From Asticcacaulis machinosus (GTDB lineage: Bacteria > Pseudomonadota > Alphaproteobacteria > Caulobacterales > Caulobacteraceae): 64,000 nt of DNA. The stretch is from NCBI RefSeq assembly GCF_028550435.1, contig NZ_JAQQKV010000001.1:620001-684000 (forward strand). The letters are read 5' to 3'. The position numbers and the translations under genes are program-made. The notes below the pieces were generated by a model that made no database searches, had not been told where the DNA came from, and was given only the letters and a program-made list of their open reading frames with translations. Below, piece by piece: positions 52,182 through 61,185 of the stretch (positions are counted from its first letter, which is position 1; every line of letters begins with the position of its first letter).

Positions 52182-53144
52182 ATGTCGAACCTTGCTGCCT
52201 CCAAATCGCCCCTGAAAGTTTATTTGGCCACACCGCGCGGTTTTTGCGCCGGGGTTGATCGTGCCATTCAGATTGTTGAGCGCGCCATCGAACTTTATGG
52301 CGCACCGGTCTATGTGCGCCACGAAATCGTGCATAATAAGCATGTGGTTGACCGGCTGAAAGCCTTGGGCGCGGTGTTCGTCAAGGAACTGGATCAGTGC
52401 CCGACTGATCGCCCCGTGGTATTTTCGGCTCATGGCGTACCTAAATCAGTGCCCGCCGCCGCCCAGAACCGCAAGATGTTCTTTCTCGACGCCACCTGTC
52501 CGCTGGTGTCCAAGGTCCATGTCGAGGCTGAACGCCACCACCGTGAGGGGCGCGAAATTATCCTGATCGGTCACGCCGGCCACCCCGAAGTCGTCGGCAC
52601 TATGGGACAGCTTCCGGACGGCGTGGTTCGCCTGATAGAAACCGCCGACGAAGCCCGCGTGTTCACGCCGGTTGATCCGAAAAATCTGGCATTTGTCACC
52701 CAGACGACCCTGTCGGTCGATGATACCTCTGAGATTGTCGGCATCCTAAAAAGCCGGTTTCCCGACATTGCCGTACCCCACAAAGAAGATATCTGCTACG
52801 CCACCACCAACCGGCAGGACGCCGTCAAAAACGTCAGCGCCGATTGCGATCTGTTTCTGGTGATCGGCTCCAAGGCGTCGTCCAACTCCCAGCGCCTTGT
52901 GGAGGTCGCCCTACGCGGCGGCGCCAGGGCCGCCCACCTGATCGACGACGCCAGCCACATAGACTGGTCGTGGTTTGAGGGGGTTAAAACCGTGGGCGTA
53001 TCGGCGGGGGCGTCAGCTCCTGAAAACCTGATCTCCGACCTGATCAGGGCCATTGGCGATGTCTATGACGCCGAGGTGATCGAAAGCAATGGCGTACAGG
53101 AGACGGTGACCTTCAAACTGCCGCGCGTGCTCACTGAAGTCTGA
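52182..53144 (+). CDS. ispH: 4-hydroxy-3-methylbut-2-enyl diphosphate reductase
   Basis: IspH (LytB) makes isopentenyl and dimethylallyl diphosphate, the last step of the MEP pathway. The three cysteines that hold the iron-sulfur cluster are in [23 protein letters not shown] and [10 protein letters not shown]. From ATG 52182 the protein has 320 residues and starts near the family's usual N-terminus. An upstream TTG at 52134 in frame would add 16 residues. The stop codon overlaps the rnhA start by one base, so the two are coupled. Confidence 0.96.
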   Translation: MSNLAASKSPLKVYLATPRGFCAGVDRAIQIVERAIELYGAPVYVRHEIVHNKHVVDRLKALGAVFVKELDQCPTDRPVVFSAHGVPKSVPAAAQNRKMFFLDATCPLVSKVHVEAERHHREGREIILIGHAGHPEVVGTMGQLPDGVVRLIETADEARVFTPVDPKNLAFVTQTTLSVDDTSEIVGILKSRFPDIAVPHKEDICYATTNRQDAVKNVSADCDLFLVIGSKASSNSQRLVEVALRGGARAAHLIDDASHIDWSWFEGVKTVGVSAGASAPENLISDLIRAIGDVYDAEVIESNGVQETVTFKLPRVLTEV

Positions 53145-53602
53145 TGAAAAAAGTCACGATCTATACCGACGGGGCCTGCAAGGGTAATCCGGGCAAGGGC
53201 GGCTGGGGCGCTGTGCTGATGTTCGGCCCGCACGAAAAAGACCTCTATGGCTATGAAGCCGAGACCACCAACAACCGCATGGAGTTGATGGCGGTGATCA
53301 TGGCGCTGGAGACCCTGAAAGAGCCCTGCGAAATCGAGCTTCACGCCGACAGCCAGTACGTCCTTAAGGGCATCAAGGAATGGATTCACGGCTGGAAGGC
53401 ACGCGGCTGGAAAACCGCTGACAAAAAGCCGGTCAAGAACGAAGATCTTTGGAAGCGCCTCGATGCCGCCCGCCAGCGCCACAAAATCCACTGGCACTGG
53501 GTCAAGGGCCACGCCGGTCATGAATATAATGAACGCGCCGACCAGTTAGCCAATCGCGGGATCATAGAGGCGGCAAGGGAGCAAGCTCCCTTGACCCGTT
53601 AG
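53144..53602 (+). CDS. rnhA: Ribonuclease HI
   Basis: RNase HI cuts the RNA strand of RNA-DNA hybrids. The 152-residue enzyme has the four acidic active-site residues in [39 protein letters not shown] and NERADQLAN. It is coupled to ispH by a TGATG junction. In many alphaproteobacteria thrB lies between these two genes; here it is absent, by recollection of that gene order. Confidence 0.97.
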   Translation: MKKVTIYTDGACKGNPGKGGWGAVLMFGPHEKDLYGYEAETTNNRMELMAVIMALETLKEPCEIELHADSQYVLKGIKEWIHGWKARGWKTADKKPVKNEDLWKRLDAARQRHKIHWHWVKGHAGHEYNERADQLANRGIIEAAREQAPLTR

Positions 53603-53635
53603 TTGGTGAAGACTGTCAAGATGGTTCTCTATATT

Positions 53636-53732
53636 CTCCTCCCTACGCTTGCGTGGGGAGCGGGGCGGCCCGTGCCGTGGCTGAGAGCGAAGCGATCAGA
53701 CGGAGGGGGATTGGCACTCAAAGTGGAGTGCC
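53636..53732 (+). repeat. Intergenic repeat related to the composite inverted repeats
   Basis: It begins with a hairpin with arms CTCCCTACGC and GCGTGGGGAG (one mismatch) around TT, followed by a GC-rich middle and the tail GGAGGGGGATTGG, then a second hairpin GGCACTC/GAGTGCC. The order (CTCCC hairpin, variable middle, GAGGGGG tail) resembles copies A-C, but the sequence is different. Similar elements are common between Caulobacterales genes, as I recall. Confidence 0.5.
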
Positions 53733-53773
53733 TCTCTACGCTAAGCAGCTTTATAAAATGAGAGAATTCTTCG

Positions 53774-54184
53774 CTAGAAATCGAAGATGTCCATGATGCC
53801 TTCGAGTTTGGATTTCTTTTTGCGCTTATTGCCGTATTTATCGACGTAATAGTCGTCGTCTTTTTTGTAATACTTGTCCTTACCGTAGTGCTCGCGGCGG
53901 CGGTAATCATCGTCGTCATCGCGGTAACGCGGCTGCTCATAGCGCGGCTCCGGTTGACGATACTGGGGTTGAGGCTGTTGCGGCGGCGGATTATCCCGAT
54001 AGGCCCGCTGCTCCTGCGGGGCCGGAGCCGCCTCATCACCCCCGCGGGCCAGTTCCAGCAGTTTGTCCAGTTCCCCGCGATCCAGCCACACACCCCGGCA
54101 TTGAGTGCAGACATCAATCAGAATCCCTTCACGCAAAACTTCGCGAAACGCACTCTGGCAGACGGGACAGCGTAGATCGGACAT
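53774..54184 (-). CDS. Zinc-ribbon protein (zf-TFIIB type)
   Basis: A 136-residue protein. The N-terminal 45 residues form a zinc ribbon with CPVCQSAFREVLREGILIDV and CTQCRGVWLDRGELDKLLEL (CxxC-x17-CxxC), which is the zf-TFIIB family. The rest is low complexity: Pro/Gln-rich, then Tyr/Asp/Arg/Lys-rich, ending SKLEGIMDIFDF. Proteins of this kind are often small, of unknown role and linked to nucleic acid. It stands alone, after the repeat. Confidence 0.85.
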   Translation of the reverse strand: MSDLRCPVCQSAFREVLREGILIDVCTQCRGVWLDRGELDKLLELARGGDEAAPAPQEQRAYRDNPPPQQPQPQYRQPEPRYEQPRYRDDDDDYRRREHYGKDKYYKKDDDYYVDKYGNKRKKKSKLEGIMDIFDF

Positions 54185-54260
54185 TATGAAAAACCCTTTT
54201 TGAACTTGGCATATCTATTTGAGATTGGGTCTCAAACCGATATGTCAAGGCGGCAGGTCG

Positions 54261-54788
54261 CTAAATCTCGGCCATATCGGCCTTAAATCTCTGCCAATTG
54301 GCGATATAGTGCGCCGCCGATCCTTTAAGCCCCTCTATCTGTCCTGGTGTCAGTTCGCGCACTACCCGCGCCGGCTGCCCCAGCAGCAGCACCCCGTCGG
54401 GATAGACCTTGCCTTCCGGCACCAGCGCCCCGGCCCCGACGATCGAGTTTTTGCCGATCACGGCACGATTGAGCACCACCGCACCTATCCCAATCAAGCT
54501 GTTATCCCCGATCGTGCAGCCGTGCAGCATGACCTTATGACCGATCGTTACCCCCTCACCTATGCTCAAAGGCGAGCCGGGGTCGGAATGCAGCACTGAT
54601 CCGTCCTGAACATTGGTGCGCGCCCTGATGATGAGCGGCTCATTATCGGCCCGCACCACAGCATTAAACCAGATGCTGACATCTTCCCCCACATGGACAT
54701 CGCCAATCACCTGAGCGCCCGGCGCCACCCAAAAGCGCTGATTATCCGGTAACTTAGGGGATTTATCACCCAGACGATACAGGCCCAT
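54261..54788 (-). CDS. Gamma-carbonic anhydrase family protein
   Basis: A 175-residue left-handed beta-helix protein with hexapeptide repeats (such as GAQVIGDVHVGEDVSIWFNA). The zinc histidines are in SVLHSDPGS and TIGHKVMLHGCTI. Trimers of this family hydrate carbon dioxide or act as coenzyme-A transferases of the PaaY/CaiE type; the sequence does not settle which. Length is typical. It is monocistronic. Confidence 0.88.
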   Translation of the reverse strand: MGLYRLGDKSPKLPDNQRFWVAPGAQVIGDVHVGEDVSIWFNAVVRADNEPLIIRARTNVQDGSVLHSDPGSPLSIGEGVTIGHKVMLHGCTIGDNSLIGIGAVVLNRAVIGKNSIVGAGALVPEGKVYPDGVLLLGQPARVVRELTPGQIEGLKGSAAHYIANWQRFKADMAEI

Positions 54789-55012
54789 TTCGGCATCCCC
54801 TTACAGTGTGGCAAAAACTATCCACAGCCTTTGATCTTTCGCGCACGCAATAAAATTAACTTCCCGGTAACGAGACTCAGCGAATCTGTTAGCGTGAGTG
54901 TACGACGTTAGAACAACGCCCGGCAGTTTGGTTTACCATAGGCCATCTGCGACTAAAGACCCAAAATGTTCCTGTCTTTTGACTGAGGTTCTCAAAGTGG
55001 CTTTTAAGGTTG

Positions 55013-55187
55013 CGTCATCTGTCAGCCCCCCGATCTCCGCCCCGGCGGCACTTGGGTCTGACTCGCGCTTCACGCCGCCGCCCGCACCACCACCCACTGC
55101 GTATGAGGCCCGTGACTTTCACACCGCCTCGCCCTCCTCCCTGATACATTTGCCGCAGACGAGCCTTTTCGGGTCTCGTCTTTTTTT
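55013..55187 (+). ncRNA. Candidate trans-acting small RNA with anti-SD motif
   Basis: Between the carbonic anhydrase and phoH genes there are 422 bases without a convincing gene, yet with an intrinsic terminator at 55157-55187 just before phoH. Upstream is a promoter-like TTGACTG (54979-54985) and GCTTTTAA (55000-55007). The transcript would end in three parts: a hairpin with GAGGC/GCCTC and GUGA/UCAC stems (55105-55130), an open CCUCCUCCC (55133-55141), and the terminator. That C-rich stretch is complementary to ribosome sites and is the mark of the CcsR/alpha-r14 type of small RNAs. The 5' end is estimated. Weak competing view: a 99-residue frame at 54898-55197, with no ribosome site, that runs through the terminator. 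Confidence 0.5.
55157..55187 (+). terminator. Intrinsic terminator upstream of phoH
   Basis: Arms AGACGAG and CTCGTCT around an eleven-base loop, followed by TTTTTTT. It ends 23 bases before the phoH start, so it must end a transcript that comes from upstream. Confidence 0.88.
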
Positions 55188-55210
55188 ATGCCCTTAAAGG
55201 AGCCATGATT

Positions 55211-55978
55211 ATGACCAAGCGCACTGCCAAACGTTTCTTACGCGAAGGCCAGTTGGATACGGAAGCTTTTGCCACCCCTGATGCAAAAGTCCGCCGTATC
55301 CATGTCAATCATGGTAGCTGGTCGCCTATGGGGGCCAACGAGGACCGTGATCAGTCCTATGTCAAAACCATCAAGCCCAAGTCGGACGGTCAGGCCGCCC
55401 TCATCAGCGCTATTGATGAAAAGAATCTGGTGCTGGCGCTCGGCCCCGCAGGCACGGGTAAGACCTATCTGGCCATAGCAAAAGCAGTCGAAGCGCTTGA
55501 GGCCGGTCAGGTCGGTCGGATCGTCCTGTCACGGCCGGCGGTCGATGCCGGTGAATCGATCGGCTATCTGCCGGGAGACATGGAAGACAAGTTGGCGCCG
55601 TACCTGCGTCCCCTCTATGACGCCCTGACCGACCGCCTCAGCATGAAGCGCGTCAAGGCCCTGATGCAGGAAGGGCTGATCGAGATCGCCCCCGTCGGGT
55701 TCATGCGCGGGCGTACCCTCAACAATGCCTTTGTGGTCATAGATGAAGCCCAGAACTGCACCTATACCCAGCTTAAGATGCTACTGACCCGTCTGGGCTG
55801 GAACTCAACGATGGTCGTGACCGGCGATCCGCAGCAGTCCGACCTGCTGCCCGGCCTGTCAGGACTGGCCGATGTCGCTGATAAGTTCGAGGCGGTTGAG
55901 ACCATTAAGGTTGTGCGTCTGGCTGATCGCGATATCGTCCGCCATCCACTGGTCGCCCAGATGCTTGGCGTACTCTGA
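55211..55978 (+). CDS. PhoH family ATPase
   Basis: A 255-residue P-loop protein of the PhoH family (Walker A in ALGPAGTGKTYLAIAKAVEA, Walker B in NAFVVIDEAQNCTYTQLKML, then VVTGDPQQSDLL). Family members are RNA helicase or nuclease-like, and some bind YbeY-type ribosome factors. This one has the short N-terminal form without a PIN domain. I chose ATG 55211, with AAAGGAG eight bases upstream; ATG 55205 would be too near. It follows the small-RNA terminator, so it needs its own promoter or partial read-through. Confidence 0.9.
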   Translation: MTKRTAKRFLREGQLDTEAFATPDAKVRRIHVNHGSWSPMGANEDRDQSYVKTIKPKSDGQAALISAIDEKNLVLALGPAGTGKTYLAIAKAVEALEAGQVGRIVLSRPAVDAGESIGYLPGDMEDKLAPYLRPLYDALTDRLSMKRVKALMQEGLIEIAPVGFMRGRTLNNAFVVIDEAQNCTYTQLKMLLTRLGWNSTMVVTGDPQQSDLLPGLSGLADVADKFEAVETIKVVRLADRDIVRHPLVAQMLGVL

Positions 55979-56008
55979 GTTTATAAAAACAAAGTTGCGT
56001 ACCCATTT

Positions 56009-56037
56009 AAGCGGCCGGTCATTCCGGCCGCTTTTTT
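56009..56037 (+). terminator. Intrinsic terminator of phoH
   Basis: Arms AAGCGGCCGG and CCGGCCGCTT around five bases, followed by TTTTTT. It lies 30 bases after the phoH stop. Confidence 0.9.
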
Positions 56038-56040
56038 ATG

Positions 56041-56249
56041 TAGACAGCACAGCAGAAACAACAGCGCCCGACCGGGCGTCGGCGATCGTTCGCCGCCCCC
56101 GCGGAGCGGTGAGCAAACCGCGCGCCAATCTTGGCGTGCTGCGAACATAAGCGTGAGCATAACAGGAGCGAAGCGACTAGCGCCATTGAGGCGCGCAGCC
56201 CGCGCGGCGCCAAGGCGAACGAAGGTGAGCTGAGCGCAAAACCAAAGAG
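56041..56249. other. GC-rich, dyad-rich intergenic block
   Basis: About 210 bases between the phoH and tRNA-Leu terminators. They hold many short inverted repeats (GCCCGACCGGGC, GGCGATCGTTCGCC, GCGCGCAGCCCGCGC and others). Minus-strand frames run through it, but have no ribosome sites, and one overlaps the tRNA. I regard it as a non-coding repeat. I have seen similar text after tRNA genes in Caulobacterales, from memory only. Confidence 0.4.
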
Positions 56250-56270
56250 CATTTCGGCTTTGCCGAAATG
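56240..56270 (-). terminator. Terminator of tRNA-Leu
   Basis: Read on the minus strand, nine-base arms CATTTCGGC and GCCGAAATG around AAA start directly at the tRNA's CCA end and are followed by CTCTTTGGTTTTG. Confidence 0.8.
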
Positions 56271-56355
56271 GTGCGGGCGGCCGGACTCGAACCGGCATGG
56301 GATTGCTCCCGACGGATTTTAAGTCCGTTGCGTCTACCGATTCCGCCACGCCCGC
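56269..56355 (-). tRNA. tRNA-Leu (anticodon UAA)
   Basis: A class II tRNA of 87 bases. Acceptor arms are GCGGGCG and CGCCCGC, the anticodon arm is ACGGA-CTTAAAA-TCCGT (anticodon TAA), and a long variable arm (CGGGAGCAATCCC) is typical of leucine. The T arm is GCCGG-TTCGAGT-CCGGC, and CCA is encoded. It decodes UUA, which should be a rare codon in this GC-rich genome. Confidence 0.97.
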
Positions 56356-56494
56356 TTAAAACCAGCGGCCCTTATACTTAAGGGGCATGGCGGCGTCGAG
56401 ACTAAATGCGCGTCAAATGGATAAAGCGGGAAAGGTTTGCCGAGATTATCAACACGTTCTCTGTTCTTGGCCCCGATCTTGGCCCAAATTGCGG

Positions 56495-57973
56495 CTACTT
56501 AGGGTTCGGCGCGAAGGTGACGCTGGTATTGGCGATCATCCAGACCGTAGCGGCCCAGGCGGCGACATTCTGATCCATTTTTTTCGGGTCGATGCGATCA
56601 AGCACATCATCGACCGTGTGGTGGACATCGAAATAATCTGTGCCGTTTTGCTGAAGGCTGAATACGGGGACTCCCTTGGTTTTCAAAGGCCCGGTGTCCG
56701 GCCCGCCGCCGGTAGAGTCTGCGCGATCGGCATAGATATTCAAGGGAAACAACACATTGCCGAGTGTCGCTTTAAATGTCTCATCACTGGCTTTGGGCAG
56801 GTTGAGGCTATAGACGACATCGGCACCGAAATCGGATTCGGCGGCGGCGATGTGGGTTTCACCTGATCCGGCAATCGCATATTTTTCAGCATAGGCCACA
56901 GCCCCCGACAGGCCCTTATCGTTTGGTTGGGAAACCTCTTCGGAACCCCAGAACACGACGCGGACGGTGCGTTCAGGGCGCATTTTGTTATCAATCATGA
57001 CCTTGGCCGCCGCCATAGTGATGGCCACACCGGCCCCGTCATCGATCGCCCCGGTGCCCAGATCCCAGCTATCGAGGTGCCCGCCGATGGTGATGATCTC
57101 GCTTGGGCGAGTCCGGCCTTTGATTTCAGCGACAACGTTCTGTGACGTGCCATTGCCCAGAAATTTAGGTGTCGACAGTAGTTTCAGCCGCAGCGGCCCG
57201 GCCTTGCCTTCGCGTTGCAGCTTCAGCAAGCGCTCAAATTGCTCGGCATCGGGGGGGGAAATCGCCAGCGCCGGCAGGCCCTCGTCCCCTAAGAACCGAG
57301 TCGCACCGGTGTGCGCAAAGCGGTGATCTTCGGTGCCTAATGAGCGCATGACGTAGCCGATCGCGCCACGTGCCTTGGCCGATTCCGGCCCCTGACGACG
57401 CATGGAGCCTGAACCTACGCCATAGCCGACACCGGTTTGGGTACGCACCGTCGGTTGCAGAATAACGACAATCTTACCCCTCAGATCAGCGGTTGAGGTC
57501 GTGAAATCCTGATAGGTCTCAAAAATAGCCGCTTCGCCCGTAACGCCTTCGGGCGGCGTCGCCCCCGATCCGCCCAGCGCCGTGACTACCATTTTTTGGG
57601 CGAACGGGCCGGTGATCTCCAGCCCTTCGGCGCCGCGCTCCCACAGCGCTAGCGGGAACGTATCGATGCGGACAGTGTCAAAGCCCATTTTTTTGAGTTC
57701 TTCGGCGGCCCAGACCGCCGAATTGCGCTCAGACTCAGACCCTGCCGGACGGGCGCCAAACCGGGTCGTCAGTTGCGAGACAAATTCATAGGCCTCATTA
57801 GATTTCAGCGCCGCATCGCGCAGTTTGGCCGCCTCGACTTCGGGCGCCAGCTTGATATCAGGCCTTACCTGTTCCACCTTTTTGGCCTTGCTCTGCGCCA
57901 CCACAGGCGATGCGGCCATAGCGATCAAAGATAGCCCCATCAGGGCCGACACACACACAGTTTTCGTTCTCAT
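56495..57973 (-). CDS. Exported M28 family metallopeptidase
   Basis: A 492-residue zinc aminopeptidase-like enzyme with a signal peptide (VCVSALMGLSLIAMAASPVV, cleavage after AQS). A PA-like inserted domain (about residues 130-250) precedes the metal site. The dinuclear zinc ligands are visible in TIGGHLDSWDLGTGAIDDGA, VVFWGSEEV, AAAESDFGA and FDVHHTVDDVLD. It should act in the periplasm or outside on peptides; the substrate is unknown. ATG 57973 begins the signal peptide. It follows the CinA-like gene by 19 bases. Confidence 0.9.
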   Translation of the reverse strand: MRTKTVCVSALMGLSLIAMAASPVVAQSKAKKVEQVRPDIKLAPEVEAAKLRDAALKSNEAYEFVSQLTTRFGARPAGSESERNSAVWAAEELKKMGFDTVRIDTFPLALWERGAEGLEITGPFAQKMVVTALGGSGATPPEGVTGEAAIFETYQDFTTSTADLRGKIVVILQPTVRTQTGVGYGVGSGSMRRQGPESAKARGAIGYVMRSLGTEDHRFAHTGATRFLGDEGLPALAISPPDAEQFERLLKLQREGKAGPLRLKLLSTPKFLGNGTSQNVVAEIKGRTRPSEIITIGGHLDSWDLGTGAIDDGAGVAITMAAAKVMIDNKMRPERTVRVVFWGSEEVSQPNDKGLSGAVAYAEKYAIAGSGETHIAAAESDFGADVVYSLNLPKASDETFKATLGNVLFPLNIYADRADSTGGGPDTGPLKTKGVPVFSLQQNGTDYFDVHHTVDDVLDRIDPKKMDQNVAAWAATVWMIANTSVTFAPNPK

Positions 57974-57992
57974 CGTCACTCTCAAATAGGTT

Positions 57993-58805
57993 TTACGCTG
58001 TAATTTCTTCAAACGTTGCTTCGGGGAAGCGCAGTTTTGCCTTGTCCACCACATCATTCATCCCCGCAATCAGACGATCAAACGCTTCATCCAGACTGTC
58101 CTTATTACGCCCGCGGATCACCAGTTGCGTGCCGAACGCGTCGGGGAACATGCCGTAGGGATAGCTGCCGAGGCTAAGATCGCTGTAAGCCCTGTCAAGT
58201 TCTGTCAGTATATCGGCGGCCAGACTTTCCGGCACATAGTGAGCCTTGAGCGTGCGCGACAAAACCTGACGGCCCTGACGCAGGCGGTGCGGCAGATCAT
58301 TCAGCATTCCCGCCATGATGCGCGGCACACCAGCCATGACAAAGACATTGTCAAGCTGAAACCCCGGTGCCCCCGATACCGGATTAAGGATCAAACTGGC
58401 CCCTTCCGGTACGCGCGCCATACGGCGGCTGTTGACATTGAGCTTATCCAGCCCGCCATAGCGGTCGATCAGTACCTGTAAGGCATCGGCCCGCTCGGCA
58501 ATCGGCAGTCCAAACGCCTTGGCGACACAATCGGCGGTAATATCATCATGGGTCGGGCCAATGCCGCCGGTCGTGAACACATAGTCGTACTCAGTCCGCA
58601 AAGCGTTTAGGGTACGCACCACCTGGGCTTCATCGTCATGAACCATGCGCACTTCCATCAGGTCGATCCCCAACGATCCTAAAAACTTGGCGATGGTGTT
58701 GACATTGGTGTCCTGCGTCCGCCCCGACAGGATTTCATCGCCAATGATAACAATAGCCGCCGTCGGATTGGCATCATGGATTGAATTTTGGGCATTGACC
58801 GTCAT
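57993..58805 (-). CDS. CinA-like molybdopterin-binding domain protein
   Basis: A 270-residue protein with the MoaB/MogA-type fold of the CinA N-terminal domain: IVIIGDEILSGRTQDTNVNT, VFTTGGIGPTHDDITADCVA and VFVMAGVPRIMAGML. It lacks the C-terminal deamidase part of full CinA, so it matches the short form of the family (COG1058). The reaction is uncertain; ADP-ribose pyrophosphatase activity is reported for some relatives. AGGAG lies seven bases before the ATG. Divergent from sfsA. Confidence 0.88.
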   Translation of the reverse strand: MTVNAQNSIHDANPTAAIVIIGDEILSGRTQDTNVNTIAKFLGSLGIDLMEVRMVHDDEAQVVRTLNALRTEYDYVFTTGGIGPTHDDITADCVAKAFGLPIAERADALQVLIDRYGGLDKLNVNSRRMARVPEGASLILNPVSGAPGFQLDNVFVMAGVPRIMAGMLNDLPHRLRQGRQVLSRTLKAHYVPESLAADILTELDRAYSDLSLGSYPYGMFPDAFGTQLVIRGRNKDSLDEAFDRLIAGMNDVVDKAKLRFPEATFEEITA

Positions 58806-58847
58806 GCGCCGGGCTCCTTATGGACGTATGAACCATACAGGAAATAC

Positions 58848-59591
58848 GTGTCGATCATGTCATCGGGCCACATACAAACTACCCCTTTTGAACATCGCGT
58901 GGATGGGCTCATAAAAGGGCGATTGGTGTCAAGATACAAACGCTTCTTTGCCGACATAAGGCTGGAATCGGGCGAGATCGTCACCGCCCATTGCCCTAAT
59001 CCGGGCAAGATGTTGGGGCTTTTGGTTGAGGATACGCCCGCCCTGATTACCGAATCAAAGAACCCGAAGGCCAAGCTGAAATACCGGCTGGAGGCCCTGA
59101 AAGAAGGTGATCAATGGGTGGGTGTCAATACCGGCTGGCCTAATATGCTGATCAAGGAAGCGATTATCGCGGGACTTGTTTCGTCTTTGAGCGGCTATCC
59201 GGTTATCCGGCCCGAAGTCAGGTATGGCCACAATTCCCGCATCGACCTTAAGCTGGAGGATCATCCGTCATTTGCCGACGCCTATGTCGAGGTGAAAAAC
59301 GTCCACTTGTCGCGCACATCGGGTCTGGCAGAATTTCCTGATTGCGTGACCGAGCGCGGTGCCAAACACCTTTATGAACTGATCGATATGGTCGCCGCCG
59401 GATACCGTGCGGTCGTCGTCTTTTGTGTTCAGCGCGACGATGTTGATCGCTTTGATGCCTGCGCTGACCTTGATCCGAAATTCGCCGCCGCCTACCGCAC
59501 CGCCCGTGCAGCGGGAGTGGAGATCATCGCCTTAAGCTTTGGTTTTGATGAAAACGGCCTCAGTTTTAAGCGAACGCTGGAAATCCTGTAG
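58848..59591 (+). CDS. sfsA: Sugar fermentation stimulation protein SfsA
   Basis: A 247-residue SfsA. It has an OB-like N-terminal part (LIKGRLVSRYKRFFADIRLE, then AHCPNPGKMLGLL) and a nuclease-like second part with YVEVKNVHLSR and FPDCVTERGAKHLYEL. In E. coli it binds DNA and affects maltose genes; a nuclease activity is suspected from the fold. I placed the start at a GTG (58848) with AGGAAA five bases upstream; ATG 58857 is nine bases further and has poor spacing. map follows after 21 bases. Confidence 0.92.
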   Translation: MSIMSSGHIQTTPFEHRVDGLIKGRLVSRYKRFFADIRLESGEIVTAHCPNPGKMLGLLVEDTPALITESKNPKAKLKYRLEALKEGDQWVGVNTGWPNMLIKEAIIAGLVSSLSGYPVIRPEVRYGHNSRIDLKLEDHPSFADAYVEVKNVHLSRTSGLAEFPDCVTERGAKHLYELIDMVAAGYRAVVVFCVQRDDVDRFDACADLDPKFAAAYRTARAAGVEIIALSFGFDENGLSFKRTLEIL

Positions 59592-59612
59592 CCTCACGTC
59601 TATATTACGCCC

Positions 59613-60428
59613 ATGACCACAGATTCAGATTACCTCGTCCGCTCCCAGTCGATCCGCATCCATACGGCGGAAGACTTCGAAGGCATGCGCAAGGCTGGCC
59701 GGCTGGCCGCCGATTGCCTTGATATGCTCATCCCCTATGTGGTGCCGGGGGTGAAGACGTCGTACCTTGATGATCTGGCGCGTCAGTTCATTTTTGACCA
59801 CGGTGCCCTGCCCGCCTGCGTCTACTATCGCGGCTATTATCATACGGTCTGCATCTCACCGAACCATATCGTCTGCCACGGCATTCCGGGTGAAAAGACG
59901 CTTAAGGAAGGTGACATCGTCAATATTGACGTAACCGCCATTGTCGATGGCTGGCACGGCGATACCTCGCGCATGTATGAGGTCGGCCAAGTGAATTCCA
60001 AGGCCAAACGTCTGGTCGATATCACCTATGAATCCCTGCGTCTGGGGCTGGAGCAGATTAAGCCCGGCAACACCTTTGGCGATATCGCTGCGGCTATTCA
60101 AAAATATGCCGAGGCGCAGCGCTGCTCGGTCGTACGCGATTTCTGCGGCCACGGTGTTGGTCAAATTTTCCACGACAATCCCAATGTTCTGCACTTTGGT
60201 AAGGCGGGCACCGGCCCCAAGCTGGAAGAAGGCATGTTCTTCACCGTCGAGCCGATGATCAACCTCGGTAAGCCCGACGTGAAGGTGCTGAACGACGGCT
60301 GGACCGCGGTGACCCGCGACAAGTCCCTGACCGCCCAGTGTGAGCACAGTGTCGGCGTCACCAAGGACGGGGTTGAGCTTTTCACCGCCTCACGCACCGA
60401 TCAATTCCGCCCCATACCCGTGCTTTAA
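59613..60428 (+). CDS. map: Methionine aminopeptidase, type I
   Basis: Map removes the first methionine from new proteins. The 271-residue enzyme carries the five metal ligands (Asp, Asp, His, Glu, Glu) in VNIDVTAIVDGWHGDTSRMY, CGHGVGQIFHDNP, MFFTVEPMIN and QCEHSVGV, with the first His in IVCHGIPGE. It lies in a sfsA-map-radC row on the plus strand with short gaps. Standard in all respects. Confidence 0.97.
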   Translation: MTTDSDYLVRSQSIRIHTAEDFEGMRKAGRLAADCLDMLIPYVVPGVKTSYLDDLARQFIFDHGALPACVYYRGYYHTVCISPNHIVCHGIPGEKTLKEGDIVNIDVTAIVDGWHGDTSRMYEVGQVNSKAKRLVDITYESLRLGLEQIKPGNTFGDIAAAIQKYAEAQRCSVVRDFCGHGVGQIFHDNPNVLHFGKAGTGPKLEEGMFFTVEPMINLGKPDVKVLNDGWTAVTRDKSLTAQCEHSVGVTKDGVELFTASRTDQFRPIPVL

Positions 60429-60433
60429 ATCCG

Positions 60434-61093
60434 ATGGCTGAGGGGGAAGCCAATCTTGATCCGGCAAGCCCAAATCACGGCGGCCACCGCAATCGCTTAC
60501 GGGACAGGGCGCGCAAGGCCGGGGTGTCTACCCTGCCTGATTATGAACTATTGGAACTGTTCCTGTTCCGCTCAATCCCTCAACGCGACGTCAAACCGCT
60601 GGCCAAGGCGCTGATTGCCCGCTTTGGCAGCTTACCGGCGGCCCTATCGGCGCCGATTGAGGACATGCTTCAGGTATCTTCGCTCGACAATGCCGGTCGG
60701 GCGTTGAAAATAACACCGGAAATCGCGCTGGATCTGCAACTGATGTTTGAAGCCACGCGCCGGCTGTTGGCTGAACCGTTGAAACGCACCACCGTTTTGT
60801 CATCATGGTCGCAACTGATCGCGTACCTGCGGGTGACACTGGCCTATGAGCCGCGTGAGCAGTTTCGCATTATTTTCCTCGATAAAAAGAACCAGCTTAT
60901 CGCCGATGAGATCATGGGCCACGGCACCGTCGACCATGCCCCCGCCTATCCGCGCGAAGTCATGCGCCGCGCCTTGGAACTGTCGGCCAGTAATGTGATC
61001 TTAGTCCACAACCACTGTTTGGATTACCTAACGCGGACGTTCTTACCCATTGATAGCATTAATTTTTTTCGCTTGAGGATGGTAAGGGTGTAG
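60434..61093 (+). pseudogene. radC: RadC (JAMM/MPN+) protein cut by an integrated element
   Basis: The first 194 residues are a normal RadC: the helix-hairpin-helix part (LPDYELLELFLFRSIPQRDV, LSAPIEDMLQV), then the MPN+ domain to SASNVILVHNH. In intact RadC this continues PSGD...S-x2-D and about 40 more residues. Here the reading frame changes at 61016 to unrelated sequence (CLDYLTRTF) and stops at 61093. So the second half of the zinc motif is lost. The break coincides with an integrase gene 170 bases downstream, so I infer integration into radC. Confidence 0.8.
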
Positions 61094-61185
61094 AAGCATA
61101 CTTTGGCACCGTGAGGCGGTAATTTTTTGGGCTATCGATCCCAATTAACATCGCGTCTCGGGAAATTGATCCCAGTGAAATCGAG

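Noticed and set aside
54979..55187. GsrN-type small RNA under SigT
   Set aside because: The C-rich loop would fit, but there is no GGAAC...CGTT promoter; a housekeeping-type promoter is more likely.
54898..55197. Plus-strand frame of 99 codons before phoH
   Set aside because: No ribosome site; its end runs through an intrinsic terminator and T run; the composition is Pro/Ser-rich without motif. I favour a non-coding RNA.
55981..56349. Minus-strand frames of 122 and 77 codons
   Set aside because: They lie over tRNA-Leu, its terminator and a dyad-rich block, so they are not genes.
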